DNA of 33,412 nt, taken from IMG/VR virus record IMGVR_UViG_3300047563_000182, positions 1 to 33,412 of that record. One strand, 5' to 3'. The first letter of the stretch is position 1. Each line of letters begins with the position of its first letter. The position numbers were made by a program, and so were the translations under genes. Origin of the DNA: a virus. Shown here one piece after another: positions 4,739 to 10,929 of this stretch. The notes beneath the pieces are model-generated. The model was not told the origin of the DNA. It saw only the letters and a list, made by a program, of their open reading frames with translations, and searched no databases.

Positions 4739-4933
4739 CGCACTTTGGCGCGCCAGCAGTGCCCGCACCTCAAGGACCAAGTGGCGCGGGCTCCCGCAGA
4801 AGTTGATGGCGTTCACTTCGGGGTGCTCAAGCACCCACAAAGTGGCCTCAAGCGCACGACGTAGGGCGGCAATGTCTTTCTGATCTTTGGCAATCCCTGC
4901 CGCAGTGAGTTCGTCAATCTCTGCTTGGTTCAT
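4733..4933 (-). CDS. Small phage protein, right neighbour of the cassette array
   Basis: A 66-residue helical protein (MNQAEIDELTAAGIAKDQKD... to LVLEVRALLARQSAP). Function unknown. ATG 4933 overlaps the stop of the ribbon-helix-helix gene by four bases. The stop codon TAA (4733-4735) lies exactly at the right array boundary, within GTTATGG. Rejoined to 1132 across the array, the order becomes TAA, CAGGTAGAT, ATG of the gene at 719-1123. Confidence 0.75.
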   Translation of the reverse strand: MNQAEIDELTAAGIAKDQKDIAALRRALEATLWVLEHPEVNAINFCGSPRHLVLEVRALLARQSAP

Positions 4934-5112
4934 TGCTTCGGCTCCTTGAGCTTGTGCGCTTTCATCAGCGCGGCCTCTATCACTTCTGCGCGCGTGCTGC
5001 CTTGCGCGTCTATCCACTCCACCAGCCATTCCGGCAGGCGCAGCGGCACGTTTACGCGGCGCTGGCCGGGCAGCGGAGGCGGGCGCCCGCCTTTGCTTTT
5101 TTCGCCGCTCAT
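4930..5112 (-). CDS. Ribbon-helix-helix (CopG/Arc-type) DNA-binding protein
   Basis: A 60-residue protein with a basic, Pro-rich N-terminus followed by the ribbon VNVPLRLPEWLVEWID and helices STRAEVIEAALMKAH, the usual RHH length and order. RHH dimers insert the ribbon in the major groove and commonly repress their own operon. It overlaps the genes on both sides by four bases, so it is the middle gene of a coupled three-gene set directly behind a promoter. An autoregulatory role is plausible but not shown. Confidence 0.8.
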   Translation of the reverse strand: MSGEKSKGGRPPPLPGQRRVNVPLRLPEWLVEWIDAQGSTRAEVIEAALMKAHKLKEPKQ

Positions 5113-5336
5113 GCCGCCTCGATTTCGGCCAACTTCATGACGCTGGGCATGTCAGCCGGGGCGCCATCGGCCAGCATCGCGTACGTCCAGCCGTCGATGT
5201 ATGCGCGCATTGCTGCGATTGAATCCACGCTATCCGCAAAGGCTTGAGCCATGAAAGCCTGGTTCAGCGCGGGGGCCCGGCTCTTGCCATTCTTGAATGC
5301 TGATGCGCCCTGGTGTTGCGCTTGCTTGGTGTTCAT
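5109..5336 (-). CDS. Small phage protein with weak resemblance to ribosome modulation factor
   Basis: A 75-residue protein. An N-terminal QAQHQGASAFKNGKSR stretch and a later YIDGWTYAML recall the spacing of A..QG..AF..GK and GW..A in ribosome modulation factor, but the match is partial and the insert longer. ATG 5336 follows AGGAG by nine bases; the longer frame to 5402 would start inside the promoter. It is the first gene after the promoter at 5372-5399. Treat the RMF link as a lead only. Confidence 0.7.
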   Translation of the reverse strand: MNTKQAQHQGASAFKNGKSRAPALNQAFMAQAFADSVDSIAAMRAYIDGWTYAMLADGAPADMPSVMKLAEIEAA

Positions 5337-5371
5337 GTTGCTTGCTCCTGGTGGTATGTTGCAGTGATGTA

Positions 5372-5399
5372 AATGTAGTACGTAAACCAATGCAGTCAA
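5372..5399 (-). promoter_or_regulatory. Promoter for the small-gene operon and cassette array
   Basis: Read on the minus strand: -35 TTGACT (5394-5399), 16-base spacer, -10 TACATT (5372-5377). The surrounding 110 bases are clearly richer in AT than the rest. The downstream genes all point the same way, so this promoter may read through the three phage genes, the six cassettes and the gene at 719-1123. Confidence 0.6.
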
Positions 5400-5445
5400 C
5401 AACTATTTGTAACACGCAAACATGGTCGCGCTTCGGAGACGGCGC

Positions 5446-6186
5446 CTAACGCCGCAGCTTCCGTCCAATCCCACCTGCCGCCTGGGCCATGTCCTTCTGG
5501 ATGTTCCCCATCAGGATGAAAGCGAACCACCGCTGGCGCTGGTTGTTGCCGATGCTGTCGCGCCGGTGGCCGGAGCCCCCGCAGGTGTCGCACTCGCGCA
5601 TGGTCTCGTTGTTGTAGCCACTGCCGATCTGCCCCGTGCCCCAGCAGGTGTGGCAGGCCGGGTCCAGCAGCACGTCCAGGACGCGATTGGCCAGGCGCTC
5701 CAGGATCTGCGGCGCCTCCCGGAAGTTCTGCTGCGCGGCCAGGGTCAAGGTGTAGGCGTAGAGCGCCTGGCGCGCTGGCCGGATGGTCTTCAGGTCCATC
5801 AGCACCAGCATGCTTTCCGACACAGCCCGCTGCTTGGCGATCCGGCGCAGGTTGTCGGCGTCGGCCTGCAGCGCTTCCTTCGAAGACCGCAGCGGCGGAT
5901 GCCAGGCCGCGGACCGCTTGTCCAGGGCCACAGCTGCGCGCAGGTAGCGCGGCATCTCCTGGTCGACGCGCATCAGCGCACCGCGCGCGGCGTCGAATTC
6001 GTTGTGCAGGCGCAGCATCAGCACACCCAGGTCGTGCCCACCGTCCGGCCCATCGCCGGCCACCGCGCCGGCCGCCCAGATCAGGTCCACCGGCGTGCGC
6101 TTCTCCAGGTCGACCCGCAGGTTGCTGGAGTGCGTTGCCACGCCGTATGCCTCACCGATCGTGGCTCTCGTGTCGTCAACTGTCAT
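5446..6186 (-). CDS. Phage protein with DnaJ-type zinc finger
   Basis: A 246-residue protein. Two CxxCxGxG repeats (CHTCWGTG and CDTCGGSG, about 20 residues apart near residue 185) are the zinc-binding pattern of DnaJ; the same pattern occurs in Q-type antiterminators of some lambdoid phages. The rest is mostly helical. The start ATG 6186 overlaps the previous stop by four bases, whereas the longer frame has an unnatural Arg/Gly/Pro leader. It is the last gene of the replication operon, a position where late regulators are often found. The regulatory role is inference only. Confidence 0.72.
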   Translation of the reverse strand: MTVDDTRATIGEAYGVATHSSNLRVDLEKRTPVDLIWAAGAVAGDGPDGGHDLGVLMLRLHNEFDAARGALMRVDQEMPRYLRAAVALDKRSAAWHPPLRSSKEALQADADNLRRIAKQRAVSESMLVLMDLKTIRPARQALYAYTLTLAAQQNFREAPQILERLANRVLDVLLDPACHTCWGTGQIGSGYNNETMRECDTCGGSGHRRDSIGNNQRQRWFAFILMGNIQKDMAQAAGGIGRKLRR

Positions 6187-6437
6187 GAAAAGCCTTTGAT
6201 CGCTGGTTTGACCAGACGCGGCCTTTGCGCATCGACGCGCAAAACCGCCAGCAAAATCAGTCCTACACACCCGGCCGTGCCGCCGCCTGGGCTGCCGGCG
6301 GTGAAGTCCTCCAGGGGCGTGCCCTTGGGCAGGTAGGCCTGGGCACGCGCGCACTTGTTCCACATGGTGCAGGCGCTGCTGTCAGCACTGCAGCGTGACG
6401 ACTTAGGATCAAGCCGAATACGGTCAGACCTACTCAC
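6183..6437 (-). CDS. Small Cys-rich phage membrane protein
   Basis: An 84-residue protein with a motif I recognise from Burkholderiales phages: C..W.KCARAQAYLPKGTPLEDF, a Gly/Pro loop, then a hydrophobic stretch GCVGLILLAVL. The role is unknown. The start is GTG 6437 (GTGA overlap with the HNH gene). Its first residues, SDRIRLDP, are identical to residues 5-12 of the upstream HNH protein but use different synonymous codons, which points to insertion of the HNH gene at the 5' end of this gene. Confidence 0.75.
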   Translation of the reverse strand: MSRSDRIRLDPKSSRCSADSSACTMWNKCARAQAYLPKGTPLEDFTAGSPGGGTAGCVGLILLAVLRVDAQRPRLVKPAIKGFS

Positions 6438-6979
6438 AGGATCGCTCCTGCATGCAGAACAGATTTGGCATAGGCGTATGCCCTAGCCGCCTCGTTCACG
6501 TCATCAAATAGCCCGAGTTGCTTGGTCGTTCCCCTGACACAGATCGTGGCTCTCCACTTCTTGCGTCGCTTGATCCAACTCACACCAAGCGGGGCAGGTA
6601 CTACCTTGTCCTTGTGTGAGCTCTTAAGGTTTTGCCCGTTCAACGATTTGTCCGCATAGCGCAGATTCGCAATTCGATTGTTGGTCTTCACACCGTCAAT
6701 GTGGTCAATGGCACTCGTTGGCCACACACCATGGTGCATGCACCAAGCAACGCGATGTGCCAAGTAGTCGCGGCCATCAAACCCCACCCGCAAATACCCG
6801 TTCCTGTGTTGATTCCCGGCAATTTCGCCGGCCCGCCCCTTCCCCCTTGAAACAAGCCACCTCAGTACGCCGCTTGCTGGGTCGTAAGTCAAAACCTGAG
6901 ACAAGCGTTTGGCCAAGACTTGCGCCTGCGTCACCGTTGACGGAGGGTCCAGGCGGATGCGGTCGCTGCGGTCAGCCAT
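6434..6979 (-). CDS. HNH homing endonuclease with AP2-type DNA-binding domain
   Basis: A 181-residue protein. It contains the HNH core (LAHRVAWCMHHGVWP, then IDHIDGVKTNNRIANLR) followed by an AP2-like C-terminal domain (PLGVSWIKRRKKWRATI... LGLFDDVNEAARAYAYA). Such free-standing HNH-AP2 genes are mobile in phages: they nick DNA at an unoccupied site and spread by repair. ATG 6979 overlaps the LuxR-type gene by eight bases. The gene is visibly richer in AT than its neighbours, a sign of transfer. Its first 12 residues are duplicated in the next gene, as if it had been placed into that gene's start. Confidence 0.9.
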   Translation of the reverse strand: MADRSDRIRLDPPSTVTQAQVLAKRLSQVLTYDPASGVLRWLVSRGKGRAGEIAGNQHRNGYLRVGFDGRDYLAHRVAWCMHHGVWPTSAIDHIDGVKTNNRIANLRYADKSLNGQNLKSSHKDKVVPAPLGVSWIKRRKKWRATICVRGTTKQLGLFDDVNEAARAYAYAKSVLHAGAIL

Positions 6980-7190
6980 CCAGGCCACCATGGGTTTCGC
7001 TGTAGGCCAGGACTTCCAGCTCGCGCACCAGCGCAGTCCGGTGGGGGACATGGAAGCGCTCGCGCAGCCGCTCCGTCCACAGGTTGGCGCGGTAGGTGCT
7101 GATGCCGATGGCCTTGCCGGTGTCGCCCGGGCTCAGGCCGTCCAGCAGGCAGGCGGCCAGGGCGCTTTCGGTGGGGGTGAAGCCGATCAC
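6972..7190 (-). CDS. Short LuxR/GerE-type HTH regulator
   Basis: A 72-residue protein consisting of little more than a LuxR-type helix-turn-helix: TPTESALAACLLDGLSPGDT, then GKAIGISTYRANLWTERLRE. Start GTG 7190 overlaps the preceding stop by four bases (GTGA), while the long upstream frame is an Arg/Gly-rich artefact. There is no receiver or autoinducer domain, so it would bind DNA without an obvious sensor. A role in phage gene control or in hijacking host promoters is likely but not specified by sequence. Confidence 0.8.
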   Translation of the reverse strand: MIGFTPTESALAACLLDGLSPGDTGKAIGISTYRANLWTERLRERFHVPHRTALVRELEVLAYSETHGGLDG

Positions 7191-7648
7191 TTTCCGACGG
7201 CCTCCAGGGCTTGCAGTTGTGCCTTCTGGGCCAGGCCCAACTTGCCACCGCTGCGATCGCGCCTGGCGCGCAGGGCGTCCGCTGCCGCCTTGGCTGGATC
7301 GTGAGCCGCAGGCTTCTGCACCACCGCCTGCATGGCCGCGGCGACCTTTTCCGGGTCGGCCTTGACGGCCGGAGCGGCCAGCGCGGGCACCATCTCCGGG
7401 AAGCCCGTGCACATCTTGCGGAACTGCTCGCTGTTCGGCGGGAAGTCCGGCGGCAGGTTGTTCAGTGCGTGAGTGACGGCCTGGGGCCTGGCGGCGACAA
7501 CCGCGGCCAGCTGTTCGTGCCAGTCAGCCTTCACGGCCGACTCAGGGATGCCTTCCCACTTCCGTGTCCAGGCGTCGCCGTAGCGCACCTGCAGCCTGGT
7601 GAAGAGCGCGTCAACCCAGCGCGGCAGGGGTGATGTCGATGATGTCAT
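7187..7648 (-). CDS. Phage replication-region protein
   Basis: A 153-residue protein. The N-terminal part (PRWVDALFTRLQVRYGDAW) and LNNLPPDFPPNSEQFRKMC resemble a family located beside replication initiators in Burkholderiales prophages, similar in position to lambda P. The C-terminus is Ala/Lys rich and helical. ATG 7648 has GGAG eight bases upstream; ATG 7660 is an alternative. It overlaps the end of the DUF1376-like gene by 38 bases. A helicase-loading role is a guess from position. Confidence 0.7.
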   Translation of the reverse strand: MTSSTSPLPRWVDALFTRLQVRYGDAWTRKWEGIPESAVKADWHEQLAAVVAARPQAVTHALNNLPPDFPPNSEQFRKMCTGFPEMVPALAAPAVKADPEKVAAAMQAVVQKPAAHDPAKAAADALRARRDRSGGKLGLAQKAQLQALEAVGK

Positions 7649-8531
7649 TCGATGCTCCATAGGGCTGCGCGCCCAACATGCCGCCGGTCATGCGGAAAAC
7701 CTTCTCTCGGGCCGCGCGCTCGCGGGGGGTCTCGGCGCCTTGCTGCTGGGCCTGTCGTTCGTGCGGCTTCAGCCAGTCGGCCTGCAGGCCTTGGGTGCCC
7801 CTGGTGCACCAGACCCGCAGGAAGGCTTCAAGGCTCATGCCGGCCTTCGCTGCTTCGGCCACCGCGCCGTCCAGCACCGTCGGGCTCACCGGAGCCTTCT
7901 TCGCCTTGCGCAGGGACAGCCAGTCGCGCCAGACGGTTTCGTCGACGTCGGCGGGCCGATCAACCGCGGGGGCCGGCGCGGCACGCGCCTTCTTCTTCGA
8001 CGCAGGAGAAGAAGAAGTTGTCGGTATTCGGTTATCGGTGCTGGATTCCGCACCGACTTCGGCCGGATTCACCGACGTGTCACTTGTGACATCACCAGTA
8101 CTATCGTGTGACTCCGCAGCTTTCTTGGCCCGAATGGCGGCCTGTCGGTCGGAGTCCGATCGACGGCGGCGCATCATCTCCAACGCGCGGGTCACCAGCG
8201 TGTCGTGGTACAGACGGCCGTCTTCGGCCATCCACCACCCGCGCAGCAGCACGTCGCGGTACTCGCGGAACAGGGCCAGCGGGATCCCGATCGTGCCGGC
8301 CATCTCGCGGTCGTCGGCCGGCAAGCTGCCACACGGCACCTGCTTCCAGGCCGCGTACCACATGGCCAGCAGGAACGGCCTGGCCAGGGGAAGGCCCTCC
8401 AGCGCCAGCGTCATCGCGGAGCTCCAGGTGCTGCTTTGCTCGATCTGTTCGTAGTCCAGTTCGAACCGCCAGCCCTTCGCCCGCGTGTCCGCGGGGTACG
8501 GTGGCGGCGGCGCTTCGAATTCGGAAGTCAT
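7611..8531 (-). CDS. DUF1376/YdaU-like phage replication protein
   Basis: A 306-residue protein. Residues about 35-110 (LALEGLPLARPFLLAMWYAA... GIPLALFREYRDVLLRGWW.. DGRLYHDTLVTRALEMM) follow the DUF1376 pattern seen at the N-terminus of phage replication initiators. A low-complexity Ser/Thr/Lys linker follows, then a C-terminal module (DETVWRDWLSLRKAKKAPVS... GTQGLQADWLKP) found in related proteins. ATG 8531 overlaps the stop of the helicase gene by four bases; the long upstream extension of the frame is a shadow of that gene. It probably acts at the phage origin, which I could not locate. Confidence 0.82.
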   Translation of the reverse strand: MTSEFEAPPPPYPADTRAKGWRFELDYEQIEQSSTWSSAMTLALEGLPLARPFLLAMWYAAWKQVPCGSLPADDREMAGTIGIPLALFREYRDVLLRGWWMAEDGRLYHDTLVTRALEMMRRRRSDSDRQAAIRAKKAAESHDSTGDVTSDTSVNPAEVGAESSTDNRIPTTSSSPASKKKARAAPAPAVDRPADVDETVWRDWLSLRKAKKAPVSPTVLDGAVAEAAKAGMSLEAFLRVWCTRGTQGLQADWLKPHERQAQQQGAETPRERAAREKVFRMTGGMLGAQPYGASNDIIDITPAALG

Positions 8532-9235
8532 GCGGCAAACAGGTCTTGTGTCTTCGTGATGGTGGCAGCGCGCAGATTGGCCACGGCCTGATGAAAGTAG
8601 CTGGCCTTCAACTCTGCACCGATGAACTTGCGGCCCATCTCCAGCGACACGTAGCCCTCTGAACCGATGCCCATGAACGGGCTCAGCACGATGTCGCCGG
8701 GGTTCGTCCAGAGCATCACGCCGCGCTCGTTCGGGGCCGGTGTCGCGGTCGCGCACAGCTTGAAAGGCGTTTCGCGGAAAGCACTCAGCAGCGTCTGCAG
8801 GGTCTTCGTGTCGTGGTGCTTGATGCACGACGATTCGTCCAGCACCACCGCGCCGAAGTCGTCGGGATTGAACTTGTGCAGCCGGTCGTAGTTCGTGATG
8901 TTGATTCCTGGCCCCACGTCTGCGGCTTCGCGGCAAAGCGCTATCCCCAGCGAAAGCGACTGCCCCTCTACGACAGTCTGCGAAGCCACCGCAAGCGGGG
9001 CCAGGATCAACACGGGGCGCTTGGTGTGGCGATGCACGGCATCTGCCCACGCAAGCTGCATTCGAGACTTGCCGAGTCCGGTGTCGGCAAAGATGGCGCA
9101 ACGGCCACGGCGCAAAGCCCACGCGGTCAACGCGGACTGGTGCGGGAACAGAGAGCCGGGAACGCTGAAGCCGTCAGCAATGCCAGTCGGCGGGACGGTA
9201 GACAGCTTGTGCTGTACGTAGTCGGTGTAATTCAT
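8528..9235 (-). CDS. Truncated SNF2-type helicase fused to a DNA methyltransferase C-terminus
   Basis: A 235-residue protein that looks like two part-proteins joined in frame. Residues 1-165 carry SNF2 helicase lobe 1: a Walker A variant (FADTGLGKSRMQLAW), motif II (VVLDESSCIKHHD) and motif III (ATATPAPNE). Lobe 2 is absent. At about residue 170 the sequence switches to the C-terminal SAM-binding part of an N4/N6 DNA methyltransferase (WTNPGDIVLSPFMGIGSEGY... GRKFIGAELKASYF). The methyltransferase catalytic motif is missing. Phages often encode full-length versions of each side by side, so an internal deletion is the simplest explanation. Neither enzyme activity is expected to be intact. ATG 9235 overlaps the preceding stop. 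Confidence 0.82.
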   Translation of the reverse strand: MNYTDYVQHKLSTVPPTGIADGFSVPGSLFPHQSALTAWALRRGRCAIFADTGLGKSRMQLAWADAVHRHTKRPVLILAPLAVASQTVVEGQSLSLGIALCREAADVGPGINITNYDRLHKFNPDDFGAVVLDESSCIKHHDTKTLQTLLSAFRETPFKLCATATPAPNERGVMLWTNPGDIVLSPFMGIGSEGYVSLEMGRKFIGAELKASYFHQAVANLRAATITKTQDLFAA

Positions 9236-9576
9236 GCAGCGGCCCTTTCGTCGCGCTTGGTGTTGACGCGGCGGAATTCAAAAAGGCCAGCGTGTTCGGG
9301 GTTCAAAAGCGCGAACAGCCGGGCCCAGCCTGGCGTCGCGTGATCGTTCAGCTTGAACTGCGCATCGGCGTCGGCCAGCGCTGACTGGTGCCGCAGCACT
9401 TCGATAATGGTTCGCGCGCTGTAGTGCTTCCAGCCGCGGCGAACCACCTGCAGGGCCTCGCGCTCAAAGGCCGCATAGACGTGCAGGTTGTCGGCCAGGT
9501 AGGCCAAGAACTCGCGCGTGAAGGAGTCCGCGTGCATGTGCGCCATGAACAACGGGCGGGGCATCTGGGCGCTCAT
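9232..9576 (-). CDS. Phage hypothetical protein
   Basis: A 114-residue protein of a recurrent phage family, with the signature FEREALQVVRRGWKHYSART and IIEVLRHQSALA, followed by KLNDHATPGWARLFALLNPEH and an Arg-rich end. Function unknown. It is coupled by four-base overlaps to the helicase-like gene downstream and the micro-gene upstream, inside the replication operon. Confidence 0.82.
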   Translation of the reverse strand: MSAQMPRPLFMAHMHADSFTREFLAYLADNLHVYAAFEREALQVVRRGWKHYSARTIIEVLRHQSALADADAQFKLNDHATPGWARLFALLNPEHAGLFEFRRVNTKRDERAAA

Positions 9577-9707
9577 TCCCGGCCGCTCCCGGCTTTGCCT
9601 TCAGCTTTCCCGGAGATTCCCAAGCCGCTAACGCGAGAGGCAATCACACTGGCTGCACGGAGTGCCGTGCCCGCGAAATCGCGACGGGGCAAAAGAGACC
9701 GGCTCAT
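9573..9707 (-). CDS. Micro-gene in the replication operon
   Basis: A 44-residue basic, Ala/Gly/Ser-rich peptide beginning MSRSLLPRRDFAG. ATG 9707 has an AGGTGGA ribosome-binding site and starts ten bases after the stop of the Cro-like gene; its TGA overlaps the next ATG by four bases. That fit into the operon is the main support. No family recognised. Confidence 0.55.
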   Translation of the reverse strand: MSRSLLPRRDFAGTALRAASVIASRVSGLGISGKAEGKAGSGRE

Positions 9708-9716
9708 GAGGTCCAC

Positions 9717-9953
9717 CTAGCGGGTCGCTTCAGCGGATGCGCGCTCGCGGTCGGCATCCAAGTCTTCGAGCTTGATGCCTCGCGGAAGCAGGGGCTTCAG
9801 CTTGAAAATGTGCATCGGTGATGCCCAGCCGCGGCGCAACCATCGCGAAATTTCCTGATACACAGGGCGGCCGCCCAGCTTTTCGGAAAGTGCCACGGGG
9901 CCGCCGTGGTGCTCGACCAGGCGAACGATTGCTGGGGGGTGATGTTTCGGCAT
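9717..9953 (-). CDS. Cro/YdaS-like HTH regulator
   Basis: A 78-residue protein with a YdaS/Cro-type helix-turn-helix: IVRLVEHHGGPVALSEKLGG, then RPVYQEISRWLRRG, and a C-terminal GIKLEDLDAD tail. Such proteins act in the early switch of lambdoid phages. Start ATG 9953 was chosen because the longer frame runs back through the operator and into the divergent gene. The inverted repeat of GCAACAAA at 9986-10014 lies 33 bases upstream and is its likely operator. No CI repressor partner is seen in the window. Confidence 0.82.
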   Translation of the reverse strand: MPKHHPPAIVRLVEHHGGPVALSEKLGGRPVYQEISRWLRRGWASPMHIFKLKPLLPRGIKLEDLDADRERASAEATR

Positions 9954-9967
9954 GGCCCGATGATGCC

Positions 9968-10014
9968 ACAACAAAGCCGCGCGCCGCAACAAATTATGTG
10001 CACGTGTTTGTTGC
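9968..10014. promoter_or_regulatory. Operator region between the divergent early operons
   Basis: A perfect eight-base inverted repeat, GCAACAAA (9986-9993) and TTTGTTGC (10007-10014), has a 13-base centre containing the palindrome GTGCAC. A third half-site, ACAACAAAG, is at 9968-9976 in direct orientation. The right arm overlaps the -35 region of the plus-strand promoter, so a bound regulator could block it. The Cro-like protein encoded next door is the natural candidate. Confidence 0.65.
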
Positions 10015-10039
10015 GCGCACGCTTTGGTTGTGGGAGAAT
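10011..10039 (+). promoter_or_regulatory. Early plus-strand promoter
   Basis: -35 TTGCGC (10011-10016), 17-base spacer, -10 GAGAAT (10034-10039). It lies about 60 bases before the first plus-strand gene, and its -35 overlaps the right operator arm. Confidence 0.45.
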
Positions 10040-10098
10040 TTCTCTGTCGCTTGAAGACAGACCGCCGCCGGCGGTCCTTGAGGCGAGGAAAGGCACCA

Positions 10099-10425
10099 AT
10101 GAAGGCGACTCCGGTTTCAGCAGAAGTCGTAACCGAATTCAGCGCCATCTGCGCCGACATCGTGGCGAAGTGGGATGCGAGCCGCCGCGGGCCGGCCCCA
10201 TCTGCCCCCGCGCCGCAGCCCACTCGCGAACAGCTGCAGGCCGAGCTTCGGAAAGCCCGCTGCGGTTTCGATGCTGCTTACCCGTACACCGACGATCACA
10301 GTTTCTTCTGCGAGCAGCACGCGAAGCACAAGCGCATCAATGCGCTCGAAGCCCAGTTGGCACGTCTGCAGATGTCAGGCCTTTGCCCGGTGCCGGAGTT
10401 CCCCGACGTGCGGAGTGTCCGGTGA
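10099..10425 (+). CDS. Phage hypothetical protein, first gene of the plus-strand operon
   Basis: A 108-residue protein: an N-terminal helix, a Pro-rich linker (RGPAPSAPAPQPTREQ), then a conserved-looking stretch with YPYTDDHSFFCEQHAKHKRI and a helix ending MSGLCPVPEFP. ATG 10099 has AGGAAAGG upstream. The His/Cys content of the second half could bind metal, but the pattern is not a known finger. Confidence 0.72.
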   Translation: MKATPVSAEVVTEFSAICADIVAKWDASRRGPAPSAPAPQPTREQLQAELRKARCGFDAAYPYTDDHSFFCEQHAKHKRINALEAQLARLQMSGLCPVPEFPDVRSVR

Positions 10426-10520
10426 GCGCGCCGATCTACTGGCCGCAAGTGCCCGCCTACACCGGCCAGCGCGCTGTCTGGCCCGCAGGCCTCACCCACC
10501 CGCCAGGAGCAAAGACATGA
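10422..10520 (+). CDS. Micro-gene with aromatic/proline-rich product
   Basis: A 32-residue product starting at GTG 10422 (MSAPIYWPQVPAYTG...). It overlaps the stop of the previous gene (GTGA) and the start of the next (ATGA), so it bridges the two exactly. It would be dismissed by length filters, but the coupled overlaps on both sides and unusual composition support translation. Confidence 0.5.
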   Translation: MSAPIYWPQVPAYTGQRAVWPAGLTHPPGAKT

Positions 10521-10744
10521 ACGTCTTTCTGGTGCTTGTGGTCCTGGCCATTCCCGCACGGCCAGGGTTCTCGGACGTGCAGCAAGTGGTGCACCGCGAA
10601 CTGATCACTTCCAGCGGCCCGGTGGCGTGTCAGCAGCACGCGAACAAGCGAGCAGAGGAACAAAGCGAAAAGCGCGCTGCTGATCTGCAGCGTTTCAAGG
10701 CCCGCATCTACGGCATCTGCATTCAGCAAAAGGATCCGGTATGA
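10517..10744 (+). CDS. Small exported phage protein
   Basis: A 75-residue protein with a hydrophobic N-terminal segment (NVFLVLVVLAIPA) typical of a signal peptide or anchor, followed by a charged helical region (HANKRAEEQSEKRAADLQ) with two cysteines. Probably periplasmic or membrane-associated. ATG 10517 overlaps the preceding TGA, and its own stop overlaps the next ATG. Function unknown. Confidence 0.68.
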   Translation: MNVFLVLVVLAIPARPGFSDVQQVVHRELITSSGPVACQQHANKRAEEQSEKRAADLQRFKARIYGICIQQKDPV

Positions 10745-10929
10745 AAAGAGCTTCTGACTACACCCGCGAACTTGCCGGCGGCATCGCCGACCTGGAAGCC
10801 CGGCGCGCTGCGCCCATCGAGTCGGCCGCCAACGTGATGGCCAAGATTTTCGGCCTGGCCGCCACGGTGGGCCTGGGCGTCTGGTGGCTGCTGGCCCTGC
10901 TGGCTGACTGTGGGGGGTCGACATGCTGA
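10741..10929 (+). CDS. Small single-span membrane protein
   Basis: A 62-residue protein: a charged amphipathic N-terminal half (DYTRELAGGIADLEARRAA) and one transmembrane segment near residues 36-56 (IFGLAATVGLGVWWLLALLA). ATG 10741 overlaps the preceding stop. No family recognised; its early-operon place suggests a host-takeover or superinfection role, which is inference. Confidence 0.65.
   Translation: MKRASDYTRELAGGIADLEARRAAPIESAANVMAKIFGLAATVGLGVWWLLALLADCGGSTC

Noticed and set aside
5444-5450. GCCTAAC box at the end of the zinc-finger gene, a possible seventh attC
   Set aside because: No L'' arm, spacer or GTTRGGC partner follows; the box is just the gene's stop codon context.
8532-9122. 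Long N-terminal extension of the DUF1376-like gene
   Set aside because: The extension is an out-of-frame reading of the helicase-like gene; ATG 8531 with ATGA overlap is the natural start.
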